Shown: positions 25,986 through 39,734, numbered from the stretch's first letter. The stretch is DNA of 64,000 nt from Stercorarius parasiticus (GCA_013396915.1 VWZL01002849.1:505389-569388); one strand, 5' to 3'. Notes: generated by a model not told the origin, from the letters alone. Translations and numbers: made by a program.

Positions 25986-28900
25986 TAATCATGCATAATA
26001 GAATAATTCTGTCCGACTATAATAAGTAACAGAATTAACGGTAAATCTCTGATTCCAGATGAAAAAAATGCTAGCGGGTATACTTAAATTATGGCAGGAG
26101 AGAGTAGAAAATTCTAGCAAAGTAAAAAATGGCAATAGTTGAACTTGGACTAAGGAAACAGTTTTCTTATAACATTTAAAATGTTGCTTTTTGAATTTGC
26201 CTGTTGCATTGTACCTCAGTTTGTGATTACTTTTATCTTATATTTTAAAACACTGCCACGATTGTATTCTTGATTCAAATTGCAAGATTATAAAACTAGC
26301 AAAATACTTGTCAGCGTGGCTTATGGATGTGATCTCTTTATCTTTTTAGAGTTTGCTAAAATAACCGTATGAGTGGATGAATTGGTTGGAAATTCTCTGA
26401 AGAACATTTTCCTACAAGTATACTGAAACTATAAGTTTCTAGGGATAAAAATGCCAAATGTACTTTCTCACAACAGTCTACCAGCTTCCTGTTCCAGAAA
26501 GCCAGGAAACATGGAAATGTGTCACACAAAACTTATCGATTTTTCAAGGATTAGCCACACATTTCATGTGCTTAGGAATAGTAACCCTTTAGTTTTAAGT
26601 GAAGGTGAGGAGAATATTTCAGTTTTAACCAAACTTGTTTTATTGTCCCTAAAGTTTTACTCATAGATTCTTTAACTGCACATCTCTAAAGTTAAATTAT
26701 AATTAAAAAAAATTGAGTTACTTAAGTGCAGATACTGCCTGGATGACTGGAGACATGCAAAAGAAAGATAAACAGTAAAAATATATTTATCAACAGTAAT
26801 GTAAGAGAGAGTTAATAATTTGGAATGCATAAATACAATAGCTTTATTTCATTGTAATATAAAATGTACATTGTTACAGGGTAAAATATGTTTAAGAGCA
26901 AAATCGAAGCAATTTACCATGAAGGATAATGCTCATGCATACCATTAATTTTTCCAAAACAGCAAGGGGGAAGAAAATAATGCAATACATATTTCAGACT
27001 TAACATTAGATTCTCACACACAGGGAAAGAAAAAGGTCATATATTTTCTAAAAACAATGAGAAATATATATTACTGATTTTTACCTAAGCATTCTTGCAA
27101 AACAATACTTCTAAAAATGTCTTTGGATTAATAAAGATATACAACAGATGTTTGTATAGATTTTTTTTCTCACTTAAATTCTTAGTTAAAATTTCAGCTT
27201 TTGTCACTGCTATCTGATGAGAGAACATGCATGTAGGGATATAACACCTTCCCTTTGGGGAATTCAGTTCAAAACTGTCTTAGCATTTTCATGGAAACCA
27301 CTGAGCTTCAGCCACCAATGTTAGGTTATAAGTGTCTGGTCTACCTGAGTCATGGGCAGATGGGAACAAATGAGGAGGAAAAGAAGCGCTACATCACTGC
27401 TGCAATCCCTCCAGGCGTTGTCTATAAGGCAGAAGGTGAATTTCCCTAACAATTAGAGGCAGATGCTTTGTAACGTTTAGGCATGGGTCTGTGATACCAT
27501 ACAGCGTGTTTAAACTCGTCTCCCACTGCAGCCAAACTGAATGTCATTCATTCTGTGGATTGTGAAATTTGGAGTTGTGTAAACATGAACTATTTCCATA
27601 GTATGGGCAGAATGGACAGAGTTGAACAAATAGACACAAGTTAGCATTAAATTTGCCTGCTCAGGTATAAGCGTTGAATATCCATCATCATGAAGCTCAG
27701 AGATTATTCTTGCAATGGGATGTTCATATTCAGCAATACACACTTTTCTTAATGAAATCAATGCACTTCATCATCTGTTTAAATATTTTGTTAAATCAAG
27801 ACCTTAATTAATTAATCCTCTGCCAAAACCCTGTATTTGGACCAACCTATAATATGAACTAAACCAATTTCGTTCCGCCTTCGTAACTATCTGTTAATAC
27901 AAACTTGACAGTTTTACTTTTTCTCTTGAAAATCTTTAGTAAATTCACACCATGACAACAGGTTCTTCCGAAGTGTGTGCTGAGAGGAACCTGAGAGAAA
28001 TGACATTAAGCAGTCTCAGATAAACTCACTTTATGGGGAGCTGTGGATTTCAAGACAGTCATTTACATTTCATAAATTGCTTCCAGGGCTGTGCCTGATG
28101 GAGGACAACTTCTGTCTCCCTCTCTTTGGAGAATGTCAAGCAAGCCAAAATCCCAAGTTAGAGAAACCTTTAATACACAAGGAAATCAGCTGTTATGTTT
28201 TTATTTTGTCTAGTAGACTTTCTGTTGATGTGCTTGAGGTAAGAACAGTTTTTACCCATCCCTGCTTTGCTGATATTAGGCAATAACACAGTCATATCAC
28301 AGCTGTGCATGTCATCCAAATAATATCAGGTCTACAAAAAAATTTGATTTAATAAGGGCAATTGTCTTACAGGTATCTAGCTATTCCATCACCACACAAA
28401 AAGCTGGCAATGTTCATAATGATCTTTCACATTCAGATTGTCTAGCAAAGGTTGGCACTACTTATTTTAACATTTTAGTTATTTTAATATCTAGTTTCCA
28501 AACTAAATCTAAAAGTTATGCCATAATTCCATCCATATCATTCTTATCTAGTTGGTAGGTGTGGCCTTGCTCCTGCAGTTATCTACTCCCCTTCCTCCTA
28601 CAAAGCTTTGACTTCAGTGTGGCTAAGACTGTTGAATTTTTCTTTTGCATAAGGCCTGGGATAAAAATTGAGTGGAAAGTCAAGAGATACAGACTTTTGC
28701 TAAGACGGGATGACAGGCCAATAAATACATGGGAATCTTGGATATATATTATTTTAGGGAAATCTCTAAATAGGCTTTCAACTCAAATACTTAAACACTA
28801 CTCCTGGTCTTATCTTTATCTCTAGAATAGATTATCAGTGTATAGCTTTTGGAGGTAATTAAAAAAAATGTTTTTTGATGTTTCTTGAGGTCTATATATT

Positions 28901-31689
28901 TCACATGCAACTCTGCTTTTCTGGTACTTAAAAGCTTTGTGTTACAGTTCTTAAAATTCTGAGAATGTAATTCTGCGCAATTAAAATAGAACTACAGTTC
29001 TTGCAAGAAGAAATGAAAGTAAACTAAAAAGAAAAATAGAAATACATTTTCACGTGCATGAATACTGTCAGAAGTTTAGCTCAAGAAAATTTTCACTTTT
29101 AAAAATTTCTTTTAATTTTGTGTTTTAAATTGTACCCGCATGTGGCAGTATTCAAGTCAGTTACTAATTGTTATCCTGTTTGGCAAATTGTTATCCAAAG
29201 ATAAAAAATGAAAGGCTGTTCATGTTAAAGAAGGTATTTCTGACTATGAAATATAGAAAGAGCTCTGCATCTTCCTCGTGGTTCATTGCATGTCAAGGAA
29301 CACAGCTATTCTGGTTAATGACAAACAGCGTATGCTATCCATCTAGAGAAGTATGTCACGCATTCTGTCAGATTCTGCACTCTCTGCTATATACTTTCTG
29401 TGTCTGAATGTGATTATCAATAAAGATCCTAAGAATCTGCAAAAAGTACTGATGACAAGATAGGATGGGTATATATGTCGCATGAAAGAGAGAATATGTG
29501 AAAAGAGGAATATCTGCCATGGTTTCAGAGCATGAAAATTGTATACATCTGTAATCAAATATTTAAAATCTCCTCTAAACCTATTTAAACTTATACTGCA
29601 GATATATTTCAAACCCTATAAGATGTTTTCTTCATTGCTACTGTTGCAGTGCTAGTCTAGAGAACAGTGGGGTTTTAAGTCTGATGGGGAATTTAAATGT
29701 ATCGCAGAAAATAAATTAGTTTGGATTGAACAAAAACATTGTTATCTGAAGTGTTTTTAAATCCTTTAAGTTCACACCAAAATATTTTATTTGATCTGAA
29801 ATGTGTGACTAACCCCCCTTTATAATTTTAAAAAATGCCGATCTTAAATAAGAATACATTATTTTTAAAAATGAAAAATTATTTATTTTAAAAATGAAAG
29901 ACTGAAAAAAGTCAAAACTAAAGCATTCTGTTACAATAATTCCAAGTAGAACACTTTGAAATTTTCAAAACTTTCTGTTCTTTTTCTTAAGACCAAACCA
30001 AGGACACGTGTGGCCTAATTTAAACCCTTCTGGAACTATTTTTTAATTAATAAAAAAGTCACCAGGTTCTATGTCTGTCTTCTAAAGATCTATATATATA
30101 AAACAATCTCTCATATTCCTGTATGCTATCTGTATGTCTGAACTTCACAAAATCTCTGAATTCTTCTAAATAGCTAAATTTTACCAAGATATGAATAAAT
30201 GTTAAATTATTTTATCATCTTCTCATTTAATTTTCTTTTTTTTATTCCAGGGGGAGGAGTGTCTTTAGTTATAAGAATATGAAATGCAGTTCTTTCTTTT
30301 GACTCCTATTGCTAATAAAATCAAAAGTTATCTCACATAAATTTTTAATTTGGGGTAAACCAACTTTTTCTTCTGAAAATTCTTTGATCGGATATCTCCA
30401 GATCATTTTTATTCCTAAAATGAAACATTGACTTTTGCTGTCTTTTTACATTAGTGAGTGATTTCACATCCAGTTTTTTTCACCTCTACTGACATCCTGA
30501 TCAACTTGAGGGAGAGAATTAATCAGAATTATACTTTTCTAGGGATCATAATTTGCAAGGACTCTGAATGCTGTGTGCAGTAGTTGCTTCCTGCAAAGTG
30601 CAACATCTTCATTAGATATTATATTAAATTTTAGATTTTAAAAAAAAAAATCATTGAGACATAATTCTGCCATCTCACTGCTAAGGATAATAAAGACTTG
30701 AGTTCTTTCAGTTTTAACCAAAGCAAACAAGTGATATGCATTTTACAAAAGGTAAAAGACCCTACCGTAATGCCTGATAGTGAAGAAAAGAAAATGCTTC
30801 TGGGCACTGTACCTCTAGCATGGTTTCAAAAAATCACCATTTTTTACACTCTATTTCATGTATTCATGCTGTTTTCATAACAGTGAATCACCTTTATCAA
30901 AATATAAATGACGGTAGGAAAAGACAATTCTATTTTCTGAAGGATAATAAGAGTTGGTGGAGGTTACCCAGTTGTCACATCTGATTGCAGCAATCCAATC
31001 AGTCTTTTTTAAGAGTGTGTGTAATTTCCACATGTTCAGAGAGATCCTTGAATTTCAGGCCCTTTTCCCATTTTTCTGTTGCTTTCCAGCTGGCTATCAC
31101 TGACGCTTCTCAAGACAGGCATCCTTCCACCAGCTGGACACACTTCCAGCCACCTCCTGCTGCTTGGACATGCTTTGCTGCCCCATGCTGTTGTGAATGC
31201 TCTATGGCACTCAGTAACCTGTACTTCCCAGTATGCTCCCCACTGCACTCTATTAGAAAAAGAGGTACCAACAACATTGTACAGTCTTAGGGGCTTTTCC
31301 CTAATACTTAGTTATGAAAAGAAGTTTAATAAGGGTGTCATCTTATGACTTACCTATTCATTAAAACCTGTCCTCTGATATGTAATGATGCTTATGAAAT
31401 ACAGTTTGCTCACTGGGCAACCATAGGCAACATAATTAACTATCCATCTAATAAACAAGCTCTTCATACATTATAAATGCAGTTCCTCCAGCACCTGAGA
31501 GTTCATACAGTTTAAGTACATAAACTCTGATAACAGTTCAAGGTGTTACAGCTGCATGTGAATGACTAGTTTAAGAGAGGTTCAGCTAACTGACAAGGAC
31601 AGGGAAGACTACAAGACATGGCATGAGAAACTGCTGGACATGACAGAAAACATTGTGAGAAGTTATGTATTTTTTCCACCAAAAGATGG
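25986..31689. other. Unique AT-rich DNA, no gene seen
   Basis: Over 5 kb with only short, overlapping chance frames. An imperfect 20-base duplication built on TTATTTTTAAAAATGAAAA lies at about 29859-29900. A weak 'tttgacttcagtg' motif near 28606 may be another palindromic-repeat relic. The window around 31036-31348 has slightly higher GC and frames on both strands without domains. Confidence 0.5.
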
Positions 31690-32330
31690 TGTTGTAAGGG
31701 ATGGCTGGGTGTCACAGGTTGTTAAGGGGGGACAAATGACCGAACCTCATAATAGATGGAGGGGAGCACTAGGAGCATGTTTGGGAGCAGAGTCTTGCAA
31801 GGCCAGATCCTAATAGGGTTGAGATTACCTAGGCAACAGTAGCATAAATACCAAGTTCGTGTGCAGTTGCAAAAAAACTGGGAACAATGGAAAAAAGTGA
31901 ATAGAACAGGTTGCTCATCTAGACAGAGACTGGGGTGGAGAAAGAGAGGTATAAGGGTGGTAAAAATTAAGGTCAGGAAATGACAAAAATAATAACAAGG
32001 TATGCAAGTCACGCACTGGTCCTGCCTGAGAGTACCTGTCGGCAGCCTTGGGCACAACCACTCTCACTGTAGCAGGACAGAGAAACAGACCTGTTTTTCT
32101 GACCACACCACACCAGACCTGCTCCCATGGTCACGAGGGCCACAGGGGATGGAGCAGGTGTTTTGTCAGGTGAGCAAGGGGAACACAAGGATTGATGACT
32201 TAAGCACGGTGGTATCATTGTTATCAGTGACCGCTGCAGGTCTGGTGGCATCAACAACAGCCCACCACTTCATAACACAAAGCAGCGATCCTTGCACAAA
32301 TGTATCAACGATATTAATGCATAAAACTTT
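31690..32330. other. Moderately GC-rich block, unclassified
   Basis: Composition rises relative to the flanks and includes GGTGTCACAGGTTGTTAAGG near 31708 and a CATAAATA word near 31844. Several frames are open on both strands (for example 32002-32337 plus, 31722-32057 minus) without recognisable domains. A start resembling TGTCACAG is seen in some avian LTRs, but I cannot find a matching 3' end or a polyadenylation signal in a sensible place, so the class is left open. Confidence 0.25.
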
Positions 32331-32340
32331 CTACTAGCTC

Positions 32341-34659
32341 TTGACAGAGAACAAATGAGGGGGGAAACAAAATGTATTTGAGAATAGCAATGGATATAAA
32401 CTAGTCAGTTCATCAAATACAGTCTGCTGACATGAGTAAAATCCATCACAAAAGTCAGATGCTGAGATGAATAATGTGGGCCAGAACACTACTAATTCAT
32501 ATGTCAGTGCCACTAGTAGAGTAACATCAAAGCTCCACAAATATTTCAGGAAAGGGTAATTTGAAACTGCTGCCACATGGAACAGTCCCATGCTCTTCCT
32601 GACCCCATCAGCCTAGAATTAGGGAGACAGAACTGTTTTCCTTCATATGTGTAATTCTGGCATAAAATAGCTTAAAACGCTCCCAGAACCATTGCACTAT
32701 TTCTAGAGCGCAGACCAGGCAAAGGCTAAAACAAAAGTTTCACATCACCACAGATGTGTGATGCCTATATATTTTAGGTAAGGTGTTACTACTCCATTAT
32801 GAAAGCAACTGGAGATTTGGAGGAGGGATTTGTGGTTCTGGTGAGTTGTTTTGATCAACAAATCTCCTCTTATTTACTTTATAGCCCCTCAAACAATTCC
32901 AATCTCCAAAAAGATATAAAGGCCCAGATCTGTATTTTTTCAACACATATGAAACATAATAGAACATGTATACAAACCTTTTCAGAGGAGGGGAGCTCCC
33001 TCCTTGCAAGGTGGATCTAAGTCCGAGTATAACCAAAAGAATTACAATATCTAAAGGTATTGTGCCGTTCCCCAGTAGTTTAACAATATTGTATATGTTT
33101 AAACTATCCAATATTTATCTCAAACTTGTTGTTACATCTCCTCTAGGAAGATTGTTAGGGTCAGTTGTAATTTTCAGCGTTACAGGTATAAAAGTTGGGC
33201 CATATTGTCTTGCTATTTTGAACAGACTATATAGGTCCATTAATTTTATAGGTTTTTTTCTCTGAAAGGTCTGGTTTTATTTCTGTTATCTATTTTTTTC
33301 CATCTTACAAACAACACCAGTAGACAAAACTCATAAAAATTGCTTATGGGCAGTGTACACATAAAGATATGCCAAGACATTTACAGAAACAGAGTTTCTG
33401 TCTGCTGACCCTGAAAGAAAACTTGATTAAGATGTAAGGCATTCAGGCACACATCCTATACTGTATTTGTTAAAGAGTCAGAGAGCCTCGTATTGATCTA
33501 TTTGCTCACTGCTACACTGCTCTCGAAGTATCCACTGCAATAAGAGCCAAATGTCAGTTCATATAGCAAATCATGGGGGGGGGGAGTGTCTGCGTGTACA
33601 CACATATTCACACACACAAAGCAACAGGGAGATTAACTACAGAAATCTTATCTGAAGAATAATATTTTTTTCTGAAACTTCATGATTTTAAAGCAGTACT
33701 AGTGAGTGTCATTGAACAGAGCTCACTAGACAAATCTGCAGGTGTGAGTAACCATGACAAAACAGCATGGGAAACTCAAAAACTTGTCAGCTTCTGATGG
33801 AATAGTGTAGTGTAGGAGCTGCTGGGAGAATAAGGAAAACAAAAGAGAGGCCCAGAGACATGAAATAATTAAAAAAAAAAGGTAAATGGGATATAATCTT
33901 GATCATTTGTAAATATTTTGTTTTATTTAGTTTTAGAAATGGGGCTTTTACCCCATTTGTAATTTGTTAACTTGCAAACAAAATTGAAAGCCCACATCAC
34001 AGAATCTGCTCCAAATTAAAAGGCTGTTGCATATTGCATAAATGGATGCAAAAAAGAGATGTACACACATTTGTCCTGTCTTCTGGTGTCCCATCTGCAT
34101 CTGGTTGTTTGTAGCTACGGTCTCTGTGGTTTCTCTTTGCTATCCAAATACTTATTTGTGCTTGTGAGAAATCGCCACTGCTTCTTGGGGATAGCAATTG
34201 GTCCAGGAAGACAGAGCATAATTGCTCCAGGTTTGCCAGCTGGAGAGGCAGAGAACCAAGGGAGCCAACAGTTTGTCAAGAGCAGACAGCAAAACAAAAA
34301 AATGTCCAAAAGAAGTTGAAAGAGAAGGAAGTGTAAGGGCAAAAGCTGCTGCTGCAGAGCCTGACAAGCCTTGTGGTTTGCATTTGTTGTTCAAGTTCTG
34401 CTCTGTAAGAAAATGTATTGTCACATCTCTGAAAAGTACTGCAATTTATAAGCTAACCTTGCTGCACAAGCCAGTCCTGTGACAGCCTAATAGACATCAC
34501 TGTCAGGGGAATTATTTAGTTGAGTAAAATATGGTGTATCTAGAAATAATGGAACTTAGATTGGGACGTATCATATGCTGTTATTCCATTTAACATCCTA
34601 AATAATCTCCATCTTCCAGTGTTTTCTTACCCTTCACATATTAGTGGACTTTTGTCAGC
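32341..34659. other. Unique AT-rich DNA, no gene seen
   Basis: Frames in 32797-33265 and 33997-34482 overlap on opposite strands, which marks them as chance. A G10 run lies at 33575-33584, followed by a CA-rich stretch to about 33620. Nothing else is recognised. Confidence 0.5.
33575..33620. repeat. G10 homopolymer plus CA-rich tract
   Basis: Ten consecutive G residues are followed by GTGTACACACATATTCACAC and further CA units. This is simple sequence and a likely site of length error in sequencing. Confidence 0.8.
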
Positions 34660-34990
34660 CATCCAGCCTATGCCTATTTAACTCTTCTTATCTTTCCTCC
34701 TAAATGATCCCTCCACGTCCCTAATTGTTTTTAATCCTCTTCTCTGAAATCTCTTCAATATTTTTCTGGCAACGAGGTGCCCTTCATTTAATGCAACATC
34801 CTAAACATAGTCACACTGCAGCTGTACAGAAAATAATATTCTCTGTGGCAAGACACCTGTGAGAATTTATCCCCAATTGTGTTAGCTGTTTTTGCTCCAT
34901 TCACATTGCATACTCAATGTTAGCTTGCTGCAACTGTGACCATGACACTTCTTTATTCATTATTGCTTCCTAGATTTCTGAGGTGGTAAT
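34660..34990 (-). mobile_element. Ancient CR1 relic
   Basis: The plus strand follows the reverse complement of the CR1 ORF2 C-terminal region in order. It has a CTTATCTTTCCTCCTAAATG block, then CTAATTGTTTTTAATCCTC, a GCTGTACAGAAAATAATATT block, and then GTGTTAGCTGTTTTTGCTCC. These match the usual CR1 'gctgtacagagtggaataat' and 'gtgttagcttttttgctgc' segments with many changes. No frame survives. The ends are approximate. Confidence 0.6.
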
Positions 34991-37764
34991 CCTGCAAAGA
35001 CCCTCACAGTACTCAGCATGGAGTATGGAAGAGCTGCACTCCTTTACTACAAGCACAGAACAGCTGTAGGGTGGGCAAGATGTGAAGGCAGTGGTGCGCT
35101 GAGGCTGGAACTTTGTTTCTTTGTCCAATTTGGAACTATCCAGGAACGGTGGGGCAAGTTGTCGTTTTCACAGCCATTTCTAGCTGTTAGTGGGTCATCA
35201 GCCATTTGTTGCTGCAGTGCATATCTGACCACTTCTTGCATTTTACGGTTGCTGTACCTGTTATCAGGAACCTGGACCTCCCCTGCTGCAGCTTCCTTTG
35301 CAGATACCTCTCTCAAAATTCCTTTAGCCTAGCAGGGAATGGAACATCCTACAAAAGACACCACTTGTCCTGGATACTTCTCACCAGAAAGCACTGGTAA
35401 AACACTCATTTACTTCTTCCCCCAGCCTTCTCATTATTTGCTATAGGTACCAATTCCATAACAGTTTATTCCAGAGCACCAGATAAAATATAAAACTTCT
35501 CCTTTGTGGGAGAATTTTACACTACAGGGAATGCTTAGGCATCAGTGCCAATATTTTTGGTAGCTATCAGTAGTTAGGATTCATAATTTTGTATGTCATG
35601 AGCAATAAAAAGTTGCTAGCTTCCTGCAATACCCTCTACTGGGTATGCACCACCAAAACAAAAGCATTCACAGATTCACACATCAATTTCTACAACTCAT
35701 CCATGTGATTCTGAAAAAAAGATAAGCCAGGATATTCAAGCATATGTAATACACTGAATTCTCTTCCCATTATTCTAATGAAATCTTAATGATAAATACT
35801 CTTGGACACCATAGCAAACTTTTTTTTTTAAAGTAACTTCCATTCATATAAGCAAATAGCCAGACTAGATTGTCTATACATTTATATTTTCTTCCTTTAG
35901 TTATCCTTAAATTGACACTCAGAAAGAGAATAAAATTTGTATGTGTAAACTCTCCAATCCTAACTGAGCCTTTGCTTGCTGAATCACATCCTGGTCCTGG
36001 AAGATGTTATCACTTGGTAGCCAAAGCATCACAAAAATCAGTTTCTTAAGAGAATTTCCTCTGCCCTCACCTGCAGACAAGTAAATTCTTCCACATTTTA
36101 AGAATTTAAATGGATATTCAAGGTATTGATGTCTTGTTCTGACACAAAACTAGTCTAGAAATAAATTTTCATAGGCTTAGCTTTGTCCATGTGAGCTCCT
36201 TGACAGTTTCCAACAGCATTTTCATATTCTGCTTTACAGTCTGAGTAATCTGATGAATTAACAAGTGCTATCATTGCTCACTGAACTTTGCTGACTGATG
36301 CTATAAAAGGACTTCTCTCACTGTGGACATTGTGAATTTACCAGTGAGGAGGATGAATGAACTGGATACTATGCAGTCTTTAGCTGGTCCTCCCCACTTC
36401 TATTATCCTCTGCTTCTGCATTTCTCTATTGCACCTTGGTGCTGGAAATTGTACAGCTCTGACTGGTGTGGAGTGCCTTCACTTTTCCCTAAGGCCTCTA
36501 AAACCAGAAAGAAATTGCTGAAGGATATGTGTATTTTCTCTGTCCTTTATAAACCTCTGTTTTGTTACATCACTCTTCCCCTAAGATTCAATTAGGAGCA
36601 TTACCACTAATCTTCTTCTGATGGAAATCCAAGGCAAATATCCCAGCATTGCACTCCCACCATTTTTCAAGTCTGATTCTGACCATGCAATATCCTCTTT
36701 GCAAAAACAGTGTAACATTAGTTAAAGGATTGTTCTGTTCTCAATAAAATCTCTGTCCTTTCATTTGCCTTTAATAATAAATTGGGTCTGGCCATGGTTG
36801 AAGAGGCAGCCAATTGTCGGACGCTAAATACCTATCCCAAGGACATCGCATGTGTGAAAGAGAAGCTGGCTGGGCATGCTGCTCACACAAAGTCTGGTTC
36901 TGTAGTTGTTCAGCACTTTTGGCTAACATTCACATTCCTGCTGATTTATATACTCAGTGACAACATCTACCTCCATTTTTCATTTGGACTACAAGTGCAC
37001 CCCAGCCTACTTGGGTGACAAGCTGGAAGTATTTTGAAAACTTAATTTGTTGGAAGCATTCCTGTCTTTCCAGCCACAAAATAATTAATTCACAAGTTTG
37101 TATTCTCCCTTGTATCCAGCTTTGCTGCAAATAAAGAATTAATCTAGAGGCATCCCTCCTGCAAAACTGATTTTAATCAAGTGATTTGTGGCATGTAAGC
37201 AGTGTCAGGTAGGGAAGGGATTCCCAGTGTTCATCCTGTTCCACGTACAAAAGCACAACATGAACATCAGCTTCATGTGCTGATCCACAGCGGGCAAGCA
37301 TTGCTGCACACAGCTGTTCTTTTGTGAATTGTTTGCACTTCAGATGTGCTCCCTGGTTGTCTTTATTCTGATTCTAGGAAGATACCATTCAGTCCTTTCT
37401 GGGATCCTTCTGGGTGGAAGCTGGAAAAAAAAGCTACATGGCCAGTAGCAGAGTCTTGACAGGCTTCCCCACTGTTTTTTTTTGGTGATTTTCTTTTTTT
37501 GCTTTGTTAATTCAAACAGATACTTTGAAGATGGAGGCATACCTTAGAAATGCTTATAATTTCTCAAATGATTTTTACCCCTTTTTGGCTCCCTGCCCTA
37601 TCTCCAGCCCATAAGGGGAAATTCTTGTAGGTTATGTAATTTCTTTTCATGATAGATCAAAATGAAACTCCTATACTATCTTACTTCTCGGGTGGCAAGG
37701 GTTTCAGTGTGAGGCTGAGGTCTGCACAGGAGCATACTACCCCCATGTTCTGATAAAGTTCTTA
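34991..37764. other. Unique DNA, no gene confirmed
   Basis: Frames at 35018-35400 overlap on both strands. A plus frame at 36323-36595 and the stretch 36782-37018 have no domain I can name. Two AATAAA words (36740s and 36776 region) lie close together but without a supported transcript. Confidence 0.5.
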
Positions 37765-37830
37765 TCCTCTCTAGATTTTGTCGGAGTTTTACCATTGATT
37801 TCAATAGAGTACGATTTCTTCTTAAACTCC
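37765..37830. mobile_element. Ancient amniote palindromic repeat fragment (weak)
   Basis: GGAGTTTTACCATTGATTTC followed by AATAGAGTACGATTTC is a worn version of the common reptile/bird motif 'ggagttttgccattgacttc' plus 'aatggagccaggatttc'. The match is short and the family name is not known to me. Confidence 0.4.
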
Positions 37831-37894
37831 ACCCCTTGCATTAACAAATTCGCTTTCTCAAGCAGTTATTTAATTTTTCTTAGTGTGTTATATT

Positions 37895-38104
37895 TTAAGA
37901 AAAAAGAAGGAAGAGAGGAGATGCATCAGGAGCATGTCTGAGGACACAAAGATTTACTTGTGATTCATATAATGGTAAATTAAATTTTTTCCTCATTCTC
38001 CTTAATCCTATTTCCAGGCAGTAACCTAGGCCATACAGTAGAAAGCTTATTAATGCAGGATCACATTTACATGTTTCTAATATACTTTTATTTTTAGGTT
38101 TCAT
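37895..38104. other. Unique DNA, nothing recognised
   Basis: A 69-codon minus-strand frame is open here but carries no domain and no context. I do not call it a gene. Confidence 0.4.
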
Positions 38105-38108
38105 GTGT

Positions 38109-38149
38109 GCTTTATAGAATTTACATCAGCTTTATAGAATTTACATCAG
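38109..38149. repeat. Exact 20-base tandem duplication
   Basis: The 20-base unit GCTTTATAGAATTTACATCA occurs twice head to tail without a mismatch (38109-38128 and 38129-38148). The identity suggests a recent duplication, or an assembly or slippage artefact, in otherwise old sequence. Confidence 0.95.
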
Positions 38150-38285
38150 AATTTAAGCATAAGCTTAATCTTAAATGTGTGCTTAACTGCTTCATTTTTA
38201 CACACAACATGGGAGGTTATGATTAACACTTACTGAAGTCAATGAGAGCTTAGAACATGCATAAGAATTTTTCTGAACTGCAGCT
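38150..38285. mobile_element. Ancient palindromic MITE-like relic
   Basis: The left half carries TTTAAGCATAAGCTTAATC and ATGTGTGCTTAACTGC. The right half carries ACTGAAGTCAATGAGAGCTT and ACATGCATAAG. This is the layout of a common amniote palindromic repeat in which 'ttaagcacatgcttaac' arms flank a 'gaagtcaatgggactac' centre. The copy is heavily worn. Confidence 0.4.
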
Positions 38286-38324
38286 TACCTCACAAAAAAT
38301 TGGTTATGGAAAATTTTACATAAA

Positions 38325-38840
38325 ATCTGTTTGTTGATATTTTTCAGCTTTTATTTAGGATTCAAGTTCATCTTCTGCATTGAAGTGCAGAAGTACACCT
38401 TACAGCACTTTAGCTTTTATAGTTCCTTCCAAGTTAGTACCCTCTGCAAATTAATTGATGTGCTGTTCTTTTTCTCTTCTAAGTCATTAGTGGAGGAGCA
38501 GAATATAACCTGACCTCTTCTCTGGCAGTAAACCAGCAGTCATTTCCTCCTAAGTCACTATTTGCAGCTCATCATTTCCCTTTGTTTACTGTCTTCCACC
38601 AGTGGTTATTCCATATGATAACATTCATATTCAAGACAATTTAAATTAATTTTGAGAGAAGAGCTTTTATAGAATGCAGTATCGAATGTTTTCCTTAATT
38701 AATTGGAAATGCATATCATATGCTTTTCTTTCATCCACTAATTTTGTAATTCTATCAAAGAAGCAATCAAGTTTATCTGGCAAATCTTTATTCAATCATT
38801 TGCTGCTTGGTTCTGAAAATATGAGCTTGAATCCCAAAGC
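38325..38840 (-). mobile_element. Ancient CR1 relic, RT region
   Basis: Read on the plus strand, the order of blocks matches the reverse complement of CR1 RT. It has a TACCCTCTGCAAATTAATTG block (CR1 'gtcatctgcaaactttat'), then TATAGAATGCAGTATCGAAT (CR1 'actgtatcaaaagcc'), TTTCATCCACTAATTTTGTA and CTATCAAAGAAGCAATCAAG. The last two correspond to the codons around the conserved aspartates of RT motif A and the upstream region. Substitutions and indels are dense and no frame survives. This is a much older copy than the CR1 starting at 39117. Confidence 0.7.
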
Positions 38841-39198
38841 TCTTTCTCACAAACATTTTTCTTTATCCAGAGTGGAATCAGTAGATGTTATGTCACAAGT
38901 GAAAGTAGCAAGAGAAAAAAAAAAGTCACAGATCAAAGGGTTCTCATATTATAGGCATATTAGAAGAAATTATTTACTGAAACAAGCAAAAAATCACACA
39001 GCATGTGAATAACCTAATGATTAGGGCTTTCTTCTTTGATTCAGGAGGTGCTGTTCTGCTAAAAACTTCTCAGTTGATCCCTGGTAAACCAGTCAGGCTT
39101 CTGTGTCCTACCTCTTAGAATCATAGATTAGTCTAGGTTGGAAGGGACCTTTCAGATCATTGAGTCCAACCATTAACCTAACACTGCCAAAACCACCA

Positions 39199-39734
39199 CT
39201 AAACCATGTCCCTCAGTACCACATCTACCCACCTTTTAAATGATGGTGATTCAACCACTTCCCTGGGCAGCCTGTTCCAATGTTTCACACACCTTTCTGT
39301 GATGAAATTTTTCCTAATATCCAATCCAAACCTCCCCTGGCACAACTTGAGGCCATTTTCTCTTGTCCTATCGCCTGTTACTTGGGAGAAGAGACCAACT
39401 CCAACCTCTCTACAACCTCCTTTCAGGTAGTTGTAGAGAGTGATAAGGTCTCCCCTCAGCCTCCTTTTCTCCAGGCTAAACAATCCCAGTTCCCTCAGCC
39501 GTTCCTTGTAAGACTTGTTCTCCAGATCCCTCACCAGCTTTGTTGCCCTTCTTTGGACACACTCCAGCACCTCAATGTCTTTCTTGTAGTGAGGAGCCCA
39601 AAACTGAAACAGTACTTGAGGTGCGGCCTCACCAGTGCTGAGTACAGGGGGACAATCACTTCCCTAGACAGGCTCTCCACACTATTCCTGATAAAAGCCA
39701 GGATGCTGTGGCCTTCCTGGCCACCTGGGCACAC
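39199..39734 (-). pseudogene. CR1 ORF2 C-terminal region
   Basis: Two frames cover the C-terminal part of ORF2. One (39734-39531) contains [20 protein letters not shown] and the other (39570-39199) contains [40 protein letters not shown] and [18 protein letters not shown]. These are the standard CR1 blocks downstream of RT. The shift between them at about 39550 is a frameshift. The last codons run into the 3' UTR and the tail at 39117. Confidence 0.9.

Noticed and set aside
25603..25992. 129-codon minus-strand open frame
   Set aside because: Pro/Ser/His-rich translation with no domain, explained by the GC-rich block having few stop codons.
36740..36785. Closely spaced AATAAA words as a gene 3' end
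   Set aside because: In AT-rich DNA such words occur by chance, and there is no supported coding sequence or transcript upstream.
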